Shown in pieces: positions 50,351 through 61,774 of a stretch of DNA of 64,000 nt (the stretch's first letter is position 1; each line of letters opens with the position of its first letter). The position numbers and the translations under genes are program-made. The notes beneath the pieces are model-generated. The model was not told the origin of the DNA and did no database searches. It saw only the letters and a program-made list of their open reading frames with translations. The stretch covers positions 13,766,765-13,830,764 of the forward strand of contig NC_080058.1 in the NCBI RefSeq assembly GCF_026212465.1. The letters are read 5' to 3'. Source of the DNA: Amaranthus tricolor. Taxonomy: Eukaryota > Streptophyta > Magnoliopsida > Caryophyllales > Amaranthaceae.

Positions 50351-50596
50351 AATTGAATGAAGTTAGAATTCAATAAATCAAGAATTAGCAATTAAATTGA
50401 ATGAATTAATAATTAAATTGATTAATAATGTCACGTGATTGTATTTTGCATACGTTTAATCATATAAGATAATTTTTCAAAAAAAAATTTAGAATATGTA
50501 ATTTTTTAGAAACGGTGGTTACATAATTAGTATTTTTTTTTTCCTACGAAGATCGGGTTTATACCTTTCTTTATTTTAATCCTTATCGAAGAATAG

Positions 50597-50861
50597 AAAA
50601 ACTGTCGAATTAAGCACCTACTTTGCTTTTTCTTCTGGTTAGCCAGCCTACCAAGTACCAACACCATCCCTTAGCCCATCGATTCCACTTTCGGCTATTC
50701 AAATCCTTTTTCCGATTTCGATCATCAGTTTTCCCAGATTCATCAATCACTAATTTTGTTTGATTTACAGATCAGTTTCATCAGACTCTTCCTTCACATT
50801 CAAGTGGTTTCCTCTTCTTCTTGCGTTTGCGTTTGAATTCAGGGATCAATATTCAAGTAAA
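50597..50861 (+). promoter_or_regulatory. Leader and proximal upstream region of SNF7
   Basis: Composition changes at about 50590 from AT-rich repeat DNA to a C/T-rich stretch (CTTTTTCTTCTGG, CCAACACCATCCC, CACTTTCGGC), typical of a plant 5-prime untranslated region. A possible TTTGATTTACAG acceptor at 50758-50769 could mark a leader intron. No firm TATA box was recognised. Confidence 0.4.
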
Positions 50862-53800
50862 ATGTTTACAAGGATTTTCGGGAAACCTAAAGAAGGAACC
50901 ACCAGTGCTGTGGCCACCTTAGACAAATTGAGTGAGGTTTGTATATTTTTGAACTTGATCAATCTCCGTTGTGCTAAGTTTTTGATTTGATTTAAGCGTG
51001 TCGTGAGGTATTTTCTTTCATTTTCAATTGATGATTTTGATTTGGAGCAGGTTAAATCATTTTATTCAGATTTTATTTCTAGATTGATATATAGTTGTAT
51101 TGCGGCCTTGTACGTATCTTTAGATTGAGTGTATTTGGTGGTGTTTAAATCTTCTTAGCCCTTTTCAGTTAGGGTTTAGGTTTGTGTTTGCTTCCCCTCA
51201 ATTTGGCATGTCCGAATTTATTATACTTATTTACGCTTTTCAGAGCTCTTTGTAGTTATTGGGAGTTTGCGAAACCTTTAACGGAACTTATTAATACTTA
51301 TGTAAAGGTGAAGTTTATAATTTACCAGTACGCTATCGTACTCAGACTAAATTGTGATGATTAGTGATTAAATTCGTCTCTTGACACTAGTTATAGTTAG
51401 CTTTCCTTCAAGGTTTTTGAGGCAAAAAAAAAAAAACTAGCTCGAAGATACTAGCTAACGGTATCTGTGTTTCCCTTTCATGTGAATATAGCAACTTGTT
51501 TACCAGAATTGTAAAGGCACTTTAAGTCTAAGCTTCAATAATATCTTGCTCTGTAGCTTTCTGGAGAATGAGCATTTCTGTTTGAGGTAATTAGTGTTGA
51601 TGGTGAGTTAGAGTGTGAGATTGCAAGGTCTGAAATCATAATTAGGATTTGTTGGAATGGAGTAGAGACAAGGTGATAAGGGAATGAGGAATATGTTGGA
51701 CATAACATAATATTGTATATAAATATTTTAAACTTATCAAATAAAGCAGGTGATGCAATAGGCTTTTTATACTTTCATTTGACTATTTAGTTTACACTAT
51801 AAAACATTTGAATTTTTCTTTTGACTAAATTCAATTTAAGTAGTTTGTTGATGATTGAGGTTGTGTAGGGTTTTAGAGAGTTCTAAGCTGTTACTGAATG
51901 TTAATGATTTTAGTTTCTTGAGTAAAGTATCAGGTTTCATTCGAAACATTTGAGAAGTTGCAAATTTTTGGTATGAATATGTTTTGAAGGCCTAACTTTT
52001 GTATAGAAGTTTAAACAAATATGAAGTAGTTTACATGTAATTACAATATGAAATGACAAAAATATCACCATTGGCAAGTAGAAAGTTTTCTCCTAATCCT
52101 TATGTTCAAATCATGAACAACCGCACGATCCATCACGAACCTAAAATCTATCAAATGACAAACACACAAAACATAGAGAGCAATGTTATGAAGAATTGGT
52201 TGGGATCTTGCCCAAGTACTTTAGATACTATTCTAAGACACCCATATAGAAACTTTCCTCTAGTGTTGATTCTCTCGCACGATGCTTTGGGGTTTTAGAG
52301 AATTACACTTAGAGATAAGCTGTCTCCGATATTTTAGAGGCTCTGAGCAAAAAGTAAAACACGGGCCCTCTAAAAACAAATGTGCACCCTTATATAAATG
52401 AAAAAAAAATTAATCACCCACAACAACAGATTTTCAATAAAAAATCAAAAGAGGAGCTAACAACTTGATAGCGAGCTTTCAAAAATTATGCAAAGTTATC
52501 AATAATACTCCTTCCGTTTCTTTTCAAACGTCCCATTTGCTTTTTGAACGTTTGCCAATGTACTAATTCAATCTTTAATATTTCTTTATATGCATAATTA
52601 AAAATTATAAAAATAGATATTAATACATCTTATGTTAAAATGAATCAAACAAGATCTCATTTGACTATATTTTAATTCATAGATTAAGAATAAATTACAA
52701 ATTAAGATTGACTAATGAATAGTACTCAAAAAGCAAACATGATGTTTGAAAAGAAACAAAGGTAGTATCATTTTTAATAGCCTTATTATTGTTTTGTCAA
52801 TGATAAATTTATAAAAATAATTCAAACCAACAACACTTTCCTCCAAAAAATTATTTTTATTTAAACCAACAAGCAATTCAACCTTTTCGTTCATTCACTA
52901 TACCCCCAATTCCCAAACAATTTGGCATGAAACTATTTCCCCAAATAATTTCTGAATTTGGCATGAAATTAACTTTCCCAAACAATTTTGCCTTTTCATT
53001 GTACCCCCAATTCCCAAACAATTTGGCGTGAAACAATTTTCCCACAAATACATGAAATTTAATATTTCCCAAACAATTTTGCCATTTCATGAAACAATTT
53101 CGCATGAAATTTTCTCAAATAATTTTTGAATTTCTTTGTACCTAGTACCCCCATCAATTTTGCATGAAATAATTTCCCCTTCAATTTCCCATTTCAAAAT
53201 TCAGAAGCTTTGCAAACAAGAAAAAAAAAGTAAGATAAAGTTATAGAGAAGTGAAGAACAATGCCTTCACTAGTTTACATTTAATGGCTATTTCTCGAGT
53301 TCTCTCCATAGTGGAAAAAAAAAAATAAATTGGGGGAAATGTAATTTTAGAGAAGATGAGTATTTCAGCGGGTGAATTTATGTCAATGGTAGAAAGAAAG
53401 GAAACCAATGTAATTTGGGAAGTTGTACAATTTTTTTATGGGGGGAAATGAAAATTTACAATATAAACTTGAGATAAAAAATTGAAGGCAAGGTTTGAAC
53501 TTGTGACTTTTTATTTTTTTTTTATTATAACACTAGCTTTACCTCTTAACTAACTGCTTTTATTTGAATTTATACGGTCTTATTATGTATATATTGTATC
53601 ATCAAAAAAAGGTTTTTTTTTTATTTTTTTTTTTGGTGTGTGAGGAAGGGGGGATGCCACTCCTGCCCTACCTAAGTTTTGCCACTGGATATGGTCTTGC
53701 ATAATCAATTATGAGAGGATATGTTTCCTAGTGTTGTGGTATCCTTTCTCCTAGAGGGCAATAATGATCATACCCTTATTTTGTGTAATAGATATAGTTC

Positions 53801-56800
53801 TTTGTAACAGATCAACCAAGATGGTAATCAAAACAACCTTTATTAATGAAAACAAGAACGATACTAAGGGACGTTCAAGTCTCCCAGACACTCCTAAGTG
53901 TTTCCACTTCTCTCTCTAGATATTTTCCTCCTAAAACATCCCATACTCCCCTCCATTTATAAGATATGGGAGGGGAAATACAAACAAGAATACAAGCTAA
54001 TAAAAGACTAACTAACATAACAACCTAAAATACAACTCTAACTAACTTTTATTCATTTACTCTACTAAAGACCTTATGAATATACTGAGTATGACATTCT
54101 TTTTATGGAACAGTTCAGTAAATTAGAGAAAATAGGCAGAAAGTACAAGGAGAAAGACAAAAAGAAAGAAAGGGAGAGAAAGGAAAAGATAATGCAGCTT
54201 TTAGCTATTGCTTGTTCCCAATATTAATTCTCATTCATTGATGAGCCGACCATTCTTTTATTCCATCATATGATACTAAATCTTGTTACAAAGACTTTCT
54301 TTGTTGAATGACCTCTTCTCTAACAAACTCATTTAACAACCCATATCATATAAGTTAAAATAGAACTTTAGCAAAATATCACTCTTTGGCTAAGTCATCA
54401 ACATTATGATTACGTAATTTTTGCATACGTCAAATTATTGACCGCCCAAAGTTTCAACTTGTCCTTAAGGTGGTTGATTATCTCTTCAATGTAGACAAGT
54501 AGTGCAATGTAGACAAGTAGTGGCGCAATTTGGATATTCTTTGTAGTTTGTACCATTCTCGGTGTTGAAATAGGTTGAGACTCAATATGGAATGGAAGAA
54601 AATAGGAGTGTGTTGTTTGTCTGGTACGAAGGTGAAAAGACCAGAATGTATTAATTAGTGTTGGATGAGTTTCTTTTGAGCATAAGCTTCTATGTAAAAC
54701 TAGCTTGGAAAAAAGATGAGTAGTAGTTAGTTGTGGGCCTAAAAAATTGTGTGATCCTTTTTAAAAAAATCAATTTCGCATTTACTTCTCTATAAAGAAT
54801 GCTGCATTTTTTTTCCTTGAGAAAGTCTATGATGTGGTGGGTTGCTGTTAAATTATATGGGTGAAGGTACTTTGGATATTGTTGAGTAGGCCCAAAAAAA
54901 TTTTTTGAAAGAGGACAAAACTGTATTGGCAGTAAGAAAAGGAGTATGCTCTTTTACCTCATTGTCTTTTCTGTTGCGCTTTAAAAATGCAAGTAGGTTG
55001 TCTTTTGGGTAGGGATAAAAATAGGGTTTCATTTTCAATCGATTTCATTCCTGCTTCTCTTATCTCTTTCGCGCAAGTCCAAAACCTCTCAACATGAGGT
55101 CCACCATTAAAAGAGCTTAATCACCTTCTCCAAGTTCTGAACTCCTAAAATCGTTGTTGCTTGGCTATAACTTGTAGTATATGGGTATGAAAATCTGCCA
55201 TTTCTGCTCATGATGTCACTCCTGACGTCACTCGTTTGACCTTTCCACAACTTTTTTTTTTACTACCATGTCCTCTCACCTCGCCTACATTGCTCTTTTT
55301 ACAACCATAATGAATACCATGTCCTCTCATTAAGAGCTATGCCATTGTAAAACCTTTCTTTGCCAACTTTGCCTTTAATGCCTCAATACATTTCATTCTC
55401 GTCCTTTTTTGCATTAATGAACTTTGATGCGTCTTTGTCCTAACACCAATTTTTTCAAAAGATTCCACGACTTTCTCAGAGTTATGTCGATCCTCCTCTG
55501 ACCTCCACAGATTCCGTTAAGTCCATCCGTTCCATAGTGCAAAGTTACGGTTTCGGTCAAGGTCTCTGTACAAGTCGCAAAATGGATATTCGCTTGATTT
55601 CATGGTCAATAGACCTATATTTTTGTTGGGGTATACTTAGAAACCTTTAATTGCAATGTGGTAATGTGACCTTGATTGTGCACTATGATTTGTAATGCCA
55701 TTAATTTTGGTAACCCTTCTTTTACCCATGTATTCTTTTCTTCCTCACTTTATTTTTTTCCTTTTAACTTTCTTTTTTTTTTTTTTTCTTTTTTTTTTTT
55801 CTTTTTTTTTTTCAATTTTTTCTTAATGAGGTGTAGTGTGGGCTTTCTTTTCTCATTCTTTCTTTCCCAATATAATCTTTTTCTTTAAGATTTTGGGTTG
55901 GTTGACGGTTTTGAAAGAGTTAGTAAGGTTATGGTTTGAAGGCGTGTTTTGTTATCTTGGGTATTTTCACATTCTGAAGAGAATAAGATCGAGTTAGTAG
56001 ACAAGATTAGGAGATTTCGAACAACTATGGGTAAAGTGGTTGGGTTGTAAGGGAAAATCAGTGTTGATGGTTGTTGGATTTTTTGTTTTCTTGTAGAAAT
56101 TTGTTTAGGTGAGTATGACGATGAATGATCCTGGGTCTTTGAGGGTTCTATGCAATTTGTTGGAAAAATATGGGTGGTTTTTATGGTTTTGTTCAATTAA
56201 TTTGGGTGGTGATTGCTTAAGATGATGTTATTGTGGTTGTTTGCTGTAGATATGGACTCAATCATGGCCAACAATTCATCTTCTCTTCCTTCATTAAAAA
56301 TGAGAAGAAAATACCCATGTCCTATTCTCTTACATTCATACCTAGAATACCCATTTTCACCTAGATATCTTCCTCACACCACTCACATAAACCTCCTTTC
56401 CATTTTCTATACATTTCTTGAACAAATTATAACTTAAATGAGTGGATAAGATTGTTGGATAAGCCTCACTATCATATTCAAGAAGTTCACAAACAAAGCA
56501 TTTGTGAGAAACGTGTTGTGAGATGAGACAACTTTGTATGTCAAAGCATCCCTCGTTCTCTATTAAAGTTATTGAGGCTACTTTCTTCATGTACATACCG
56601 TACATAGATCTCATCAACTATATCACTCTTGTCAAATTTGAGTTCATGTTTGTTTTTCAAGTCTCTAGTGTCTGTTTTCTCTACGATTGGTATTGTAGTA
56701 TTTTTTTGTTTGTTAGTATGTACATTTTTAAATCGATGCTTATTTAATTTGAAACCTAATTAGTTTGTTGATTACGTATGTTGCGTAGACACTTGAAATG

Positions 56801-58633
56801 TTGGAGAAAAAGGAGCAGGTGCTTACGAAGAAGGCTGCTGCGGAGGTTGAAAAGGCCAAGGAGTTCACAAGAGCAAAGAACAAGCGTGGTATGTTCGACA
56901 TTTTCATAGTTGCATATGTGTTATTTATAGTTGAGTTGTGTCTGCTTTTCTGTTGTACAGTTATTTAAGAGATTTGTCATTTTAATGTAGTAGCTTGTCG
57001 TAGGATATCTTGTGATTGTTATTATCCAGGAGTTTGGCTGGTTCTTCTCTGAACATGTTACCTAATAGATTGCTATACAAATTTCTATATTCTTGCAGTG
57101 CCATGTTGCTTTTTTTTTTTTTTTTTCTTTGATTTAGTTATTTTTTATGAACTAACCTATGGCATATGCTGATTTCCTTTCTATATCTCCATGAAGCTGC
57201 CATAACATGTTTGAAGAGGAAGAGGCTATATGAACAACAAGTTGAGCAGCTTGGAAATATGCAGTTGCGAATCCATGATCAGGTTGCTTAAATGATTTTG
57301 ATCGCCTATGGTATTTATAGTTGAGTTGTGTCTGCTTTTCTGCTGTACAGTAATTCAAGAGAGTTCTACAATTTACATTTGTCATTGCATCTAGGCATTC
57401 TGGGATTGTTCCTTCCTTTTCCTTCCTTGTTTGGGTGCTGTTGCTAATTGAATAGTGTATTCACCTTGTTATTTACTTGCTTCCTGTGTTGGCTGGCAGA
57501 TGATATTGCTTGAAGGGGCTAAAGCAACAACAGAAACTGTTGATGCTTTAAGGTCTGGTGCCTCAGCTATGAAAGCTATGCAAAAAGCAACGTAAGTATT
57601 TCATCTAATAGCCTTTGAATTTGTGGGTTTGCTGAATGTGAATTGGCCAAGATTCTGTAAGAACAAAAAATGTAGTATTTCTGATTGAGATCATCGGTCC
57701 AGTATTAGATTGACTGAAATGTAATGTCCCGACTGTAGAGATATCATGTTTTTAGTGGTCATAACTTGTCTCACCTCCAAATATTTATTGCAACCTTTTG
57801 GGATATTTACTGTATATTTGATAGTCTTGTGTTATAATGCAAGGTGAGTTGTTTTAGAATTTTTAGAATTGTGTTAAAAGCTATTTTTTTTTAATTGCTG
57901 TAATATAATGTGATACTGCTTTGTGTTATTCCTATTTATTCTTGTTTGATAGTTATTTCAGAATTTGACCAATTGTTTAGGAGCCTATATGGAAATTATA
58001 AAGTGTTTGTTTATATATTATCTAGAAGATATATGTGATCTAGAAAGATACGTATTGTTAGACTAGTAGTTAAAACACATTTAATGATTATTAACTTGAA
58101 ATATTTGTGAACTTTATTCATGAATTGTAACGTAATGTCGAATGACCAAAAGTGAAATAAAGTTTAAAGATTTATAACAATGTATGAGAAGGAGGCATCA
58201 TATGATTCATACTGAAAGAGTTTTAATTTACAGAAACATTGATAACGTTGATAAAACTATGGACGAGATCAATGAACAGACGGAAAACTTGAAAATGATA
58301 CAGGAAGCTCTCTCAGCCCCAATTGGTGCAGCGGCTGATTTTGATGAGGTACTTTATTTTAAATATTTATTTGTTTTGACTTAAATTTTTTTTTTTATAA
58401 TGATATCATTATTTATATGTTTTACGCGTCTCTCTTAAAAGGATGAATTAGAAGCAGAGCTTGAAGAGCTGGAAGGTGCTGAACTGGAGGAGCAACTTCT
58501 TCAGCCAGCTACAACTGCTCCTGCCGCACCAGTGCATGTTCCAGCTGGAAGACAACCTGTACACCCTACACCTCAGAAGCAGACTGCTGAAGAGGAAGAG
58601 CTTGCTGCATTGCAAGCTGAGATGGCACTTTAG
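50862..58633 (+). CDS. VPS32: SNF7/VPS32 (CHMP4-type) ESCRT-III subunit, complete 6-exon gene
   Basis: SNF7 polymerises on endosomal membranes and, with the other ESCRT-III subunits and VPS4, drives budding and scission of multivesicular-body vesicles. Exons: 50862-50936, 56789-56888, 57197-57282, 57500-57591, 58234-58348 and 58442-58633. All borders are GT-AG with consistent phase, giving 219 codons plus stop, the usual length of the plant protein. Landmarks: MFTRIFGKPKE with N-terminal membrane-binding basic and hydrophobic residues; LEMLEKKEQVLTKKAAAEVE; CLKRKRLYEQQVEQLGNMQL; LLEGAKATTETVDALRSGA; DNVDKTMDEINEQTENL; ADFDEDELEAELEELEG (acidic autoinhibitory part); a Pro-rich linker PVHVPAGRQPVHPTPQK; and the terminal helix EEEELAALQAEMAL, the region bound by ALIX/BRO1-type proteins in this family. 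Intron 1 is 5.9 kb and carries several repeats. Plants often have two paralogues; which one this is cannot be told. Confidence 0.95.
52508..52765. mobile_element. Stowaway-like MITE, 258 bp
   Basis: Left end CTCCTTCCGTTTCTTTTCAA (continuing to ACGTC) pairs with right end GATGTTTGAAAAGAAACAAA (then GGTAG). TA flanks at 52506-52507 and 52766-52767. Non-coding interior. Located in SNF7 intron 1. Confidence 0.85.
52868..53190 (+). repeat. Minisatellite with a period near 100 bp
   Basis: ACCCCCAATTCCCAAACAAT followed by TTGGCATGAAACTATTTCCC at about 52901 recurs at about 53003 with few changes. Shorter related pieces (TTTGGCATGAAATTAACTTTC, TTTCGCATGAAATTTTCTC, ATTTTGCATGAAATAATTTC) fill the interval and extend it to the right. 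Two to three imperfect copies in total. Confidence 0.75.
53803..54096 (-). mobile_element. Solo LTR, 294 bp, copia-like, in SNF7 intron 1
   Basis: Starts TGTAACAGATC and ends GAGTATGACA. It is flanked by the 5-bp duplication TTCTT at 53798-53802 and 54097-54101. On the minus strand there is a TATA-like CTTATAAATGGAGG (53951-53966), followed by CTAGAGAGAGAAGTGG and CATTAATAAAGG, a plausible polyadenylation signal, all in the order expected for a short LTR. No internal genes. Small size and layout suggest Ty1/copia, by inference. Confidence 0.8.
55765..55815. repeat. T-rich tract
   Basis: About 50 bases of T broken by single C residues, in SNF7 intron 1. Confidence 0.9.
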
Positions 58634-59000
58634 AAAGGTTCTTGTTCCCTTTCCCTTTTTCATAAGATTGAAATAAAATGGCTCACTGTGGCAGTGAATG
58701 TTCAGTTTTCTTATCCTGTACGAGTTTGAAGCGCTGGAACCCTTTTTTGGATTGTCAACTTCATGAATTATCTCTTGTGGCCTTTCCTTTAATGCCTTTT
58801 GGATTTTACCAAAATGTTTTTAGCCCATTCCACATTATGTTGAGATGCATCTCTTATCCTAATTCACGAGCAAAAACACTGAGAATTTCCAAGTACCAGG
58901 ACTGGTTTAATTATTGAACTATTTACACAAATGAGTCTTAAAGGAGTGCACAACTTTAACTTGTGAGAAATTATTTATAAAATTCTAAGTTTTTGTTTTG
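58634..59000 (+). other. Probable 3-prime untranslated region of SNF7
   Basis: Follows the TAG stop. It contains ATTGAAATAAAATGGC at about 58668, a possible polyadenylation signal. An open frame at 58678-58917 lies entirely here and has no recognised homology. Confidence 0.45.
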
Positions 59001-59453
59001 GGAGTATCCTCATCTATCTGAAATTCAATATCAAATATTATTCATAATAAATTAGTCTTGGTGTTCTACGTATATGGCTCATCAAAATGAAAACTAGAGT
59101 ACTTGTCTAGATGTTATTGGTCTCTTAAAACATTATATAAAGATTGTGTCGATATAGGATACATGATATTCATTATAAAGTATATTCCAAGCTATGCTCT
59201 TTGAATGTGAAGTTCTTTTTTGATTTATTCTTTAGAAGTTGTGTTTATTTTAGATGTTATAACTACCTCTCGTCATTATTAATTCTGTTTACCTTTTATG
59301 ATGAGCACTTAGTATAACTTGTTGATTTAAATGTCTATTTTTGTTATACTTAAATATTTTTGATGTTTTTTTAATCTTTATTTTTTTATCTTGTGTTGTG
59401 ACATTTCATTCTTAAGTGTTGATTTTTATTTGTAAAGAGATAACTATCCTATT

Positions 59454-59680
59454 CATAGTGCAAAATATCACCTGCATCACCTTATTGCGACCGTATTGTA
59501 AAGGCTTTTGAGCTTACCGTGTTCGAAATAACATCGAGACCTTGGTGAAAAAATGAACGTGGTGATGCGGTAACGGGAGTGATGTGGTAACAGGAATGAT
59601 GTGGTACCGCCTAATATTGGTTGACATTATGAGATATCCCTTGAACCAGTTTTGAATGCTGTTTTTTTCACTTTGAGTGT
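59454..59680. repeat. Rearranged copies of the CATAGTGCAAAA MITE family
   Basis: TTCATAGTGCAAAATATCAC and TTGCGACCGTATTGTAAAGG start one copy. GTGATGCGGTAACGGGAGTG and ATTATGAGATATCCCTTGAA match the copy at 38.3 kb and, inversely, the copy at 61.2 kb. Further ends (TTTTTGCACTATGATTGAG) appear at about 60015. The area looks like several overlapping insertions. Confidence 0.5.
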
Positions 59681-60796
59681 GTGAGTAATATGACTTCATT
59701 AAATTTGAAACACCTCGTCTTGTGTGAGACCATATCACCATGAGATGAATCCATATAATTAGCCCATTCAGTGAAACATAATTCGTTAGTTACTTCTCCT
59801 TTTAAAGTCGCGATTCGCTCAAAATGATTTAATAATAGCCTAAAACCGACCATAATCTGCTTTGGATTAGCGAATCATGTGACACTGAGCCTATTTTTCT
59901 AATTGATCATTTTAAAGTTGTAAGTGATTACTTTAATAGACTAAATATATACGGGCCAACCCAATAGAGATAGTCTCACTATTAGACCATCTCATTTAAG
60001 AATTTGTTAATTTGGAGACCATATTTTTGCACTATGATTGAGATTATAGCAAAACTATCTATATTGTTTGCAAAAGCCGTTTTGCGACCTTGACCTCGAA
60101 TATGGCAAAAACTATATATTTGCACTATACATCATTAGATATTTTTATCTACTAAATGGCTAATTTCTGCCAAGTTGAGGAGATGTAACAATACACTTGT
60201 CAAGAAGACTATAGGTTACGCTTACATCATGTGTTCAATACCGTGGAATGGATTTTATCCAATATGTTGAATTAATGCCTATGCGTGAGCGTGAGTCCTA
60301 AAGTTCCTAGCCTCTTTCTTAGCTTTCCTGATTTTGGTTGATGGCTACCAACATCCATTTCAAGGGGCATTCAAGTGGTTGAGCTAAATTCTCAATAGCG
60401 CGTCCTTTGTCATTAAGTTATCTAAAATTATGCAAGTACCAGAAACGGGAAATTGAAGGTGCTCCACCCATATAAAAAAGAAGGAAATTATCAATGGTAC
60501 TCCTGAGTTTTGACACTTATCAATGGTACCCCTAAGTTTTCTTTATTATCAATGGTACCCTCGTACTATTAAGCGTTTTACAACTGTAACCTTTTAAAAC
60601 TTTTTCCGTTAATAATCGTCCAAAACCGTTAACTTTTTTCTTTTTCTTTTATTTTTCAATTTAAAAGAAAGTTTACGGTTTTGAAAGATTTTAAACGGAA
60701 AAAGTTAAAAAGGTACTGTTGTAAAATGCTCAATAATACAAAGATACCATTGATAATAAAAAAAACTTAGGGGTACCATTGATAAAGAATCAAAAC

Positions 60797-61741
60797 TAGG
60801 GATGGGCATAGGTCTTGGACCTTCAGGGTCTAGACCCGACCCGACCCTAATTTTAAGGGTCTGGGTCCACCTATTTTTGGACCCTATGGATCTAGGTCGG
60901 TTCTAGGTCCATGACCTTAGGGTCCGGATCCGGGTCCGGGTTTACATGTTTGAGAACCAGATCCGACCCATGGACCAATTTACTTTTTAAAAAAAAAAAA
61001 ATTATATATTAGCTATTATGTGTATTTAATTGTTTGATTTGAAATTTTGTTAAAATTTTTGAACATTACGTGATATTGAACTTTGTCGGTTCATGTAATT
61101 TAAAATGTGGTCGTTGTATCTATCATAGAATAAAAAACAAGGCCGCATCGCATTGCATCGGCCGCATTGTAAAGGTTTTCAAAACAAACGAACTGATGTT
61201 TCCCACGTTATAAAGGTGTAAAAAAACCGCTTTTTGAGCCTCATTAAGGGATATCTTATGGTTTCGACTGATATTTAGACAATACGATAACCGCATCACT
61301 CCTGTTACCGAATCCGCGTTCTATTACCGCGATCGCAACTGTTATCGCATTTTTACACTTTGGTATCTATACTTTTAAAAATTAAAGACTTGATAAATAT
61401 TTCATTATAAGAACTTGAATTTTGAAAAACTTCATATATTTCGCTCAATTAGTATATATAGTATAGAAGATCCTCGTTAGTTGAAAATGTGTAAATAATT
61501 TTATGCGAATGGTCGAAAATTGTACTTCATAATGTATTTTTGAAAAATTTTCAAGAAAAAAAAAAAAGAATTGTTCTGGAACCAGATCCAGACCCTGGAC
61601 TTGCCAGACCCTAAGGGTCTGGGGTCGGGTCCAAAATTTTCGGACCCTACAGATCCGGATCCGGGTCTGGGTCCAATAAAAAATAGGGTCGGGATTCGGG
61701 TCTTGCTGGACCCGACCCAGATCCGACCATGCCCATTCCTA
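60797..61741. mobile_element. Non-autonomous hAT-like element, 945 bp
   Basis: Ends TAGGGATGGGCAT and ATGCCCATTCCTA are inverted. The flanks ATCAAAAC (60789-60796) and GTCAAAAT (61742-61749) agree at six of eight positions as a decayed 8-bp target duplication. The subterminal regions are filled with GGGTCTGGGTCC and GGGTCGGGTCC motifs in both orientations, as in hAT elements. No transposase frame. It is inserted in the TACCATTGATAA element and itself carries a small MITE at 61120-61362. Confidence 0.75.
61120..61362 (+). mobile_element. Copy of the CATAGTGCAAAA MITE family inside the hAT element
   Basis: TCATAGAATAAAAAACAAGG, then CCGCATTGTAAAGGTTTTC, AAGGGATATCTTATGGTTTC, ACGATAACCGCATCACTCC and an end GTTATCGCATTTTTACACT. 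This corresponds in reverse to 38318-38536. Non-coding; ends are approximate. Confidence 0.55.
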
Positions 61742-61774
61742 GTCAAAATTCAAGGGTACCATTGATAATTTCCC

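Larger units (their letters stand above)
50937..56788 (+). other. SNF7 intron 1 (5.9 kb)
   Basis: Holds the MITE at 52508-52765, the minisatellite at 52868-53190, the solo LTR at 53803-54096 and a T-rich tract at 55765-55815. A GGGCCC-bearing fragment at 52330-52400 resembles repeats in the uricase introns. No additional exon was recognised; 50990-52300 and 54110-55700 show nothing else I can support. Confidence 0.6.
60483..61773. mobile_element. Inverted-repeat element with TACCATTGATAA ends, interrupted by a hAT element
   Basis: Left end GGAAATTATCAATGGTACTC and right end GGTACCATTGATAATTTCC are inverted. Inner arms AAACTTTTTCCGTTAATAAT (60598) and GATTTTAAACGGAAAAAGTT (60689) also pair. 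The original element was about 340 bp; the rest is the hAT insert at 60797-61741. No coding capacity. The target duplication was not established. Confidence 0.7.

Noticed and set aside
55676..55888. Phe-rich 70-residue frame
   Set aside because: A translation of a T-rich low-complexity tract in SNF7 intron 1.
61501..61765. Open frames rich in Gly, Pro and Asp at the right end of the second hAT
   Set aside because: They arise from GGGTCC-type subterminal repeats; no transposase domain is present.
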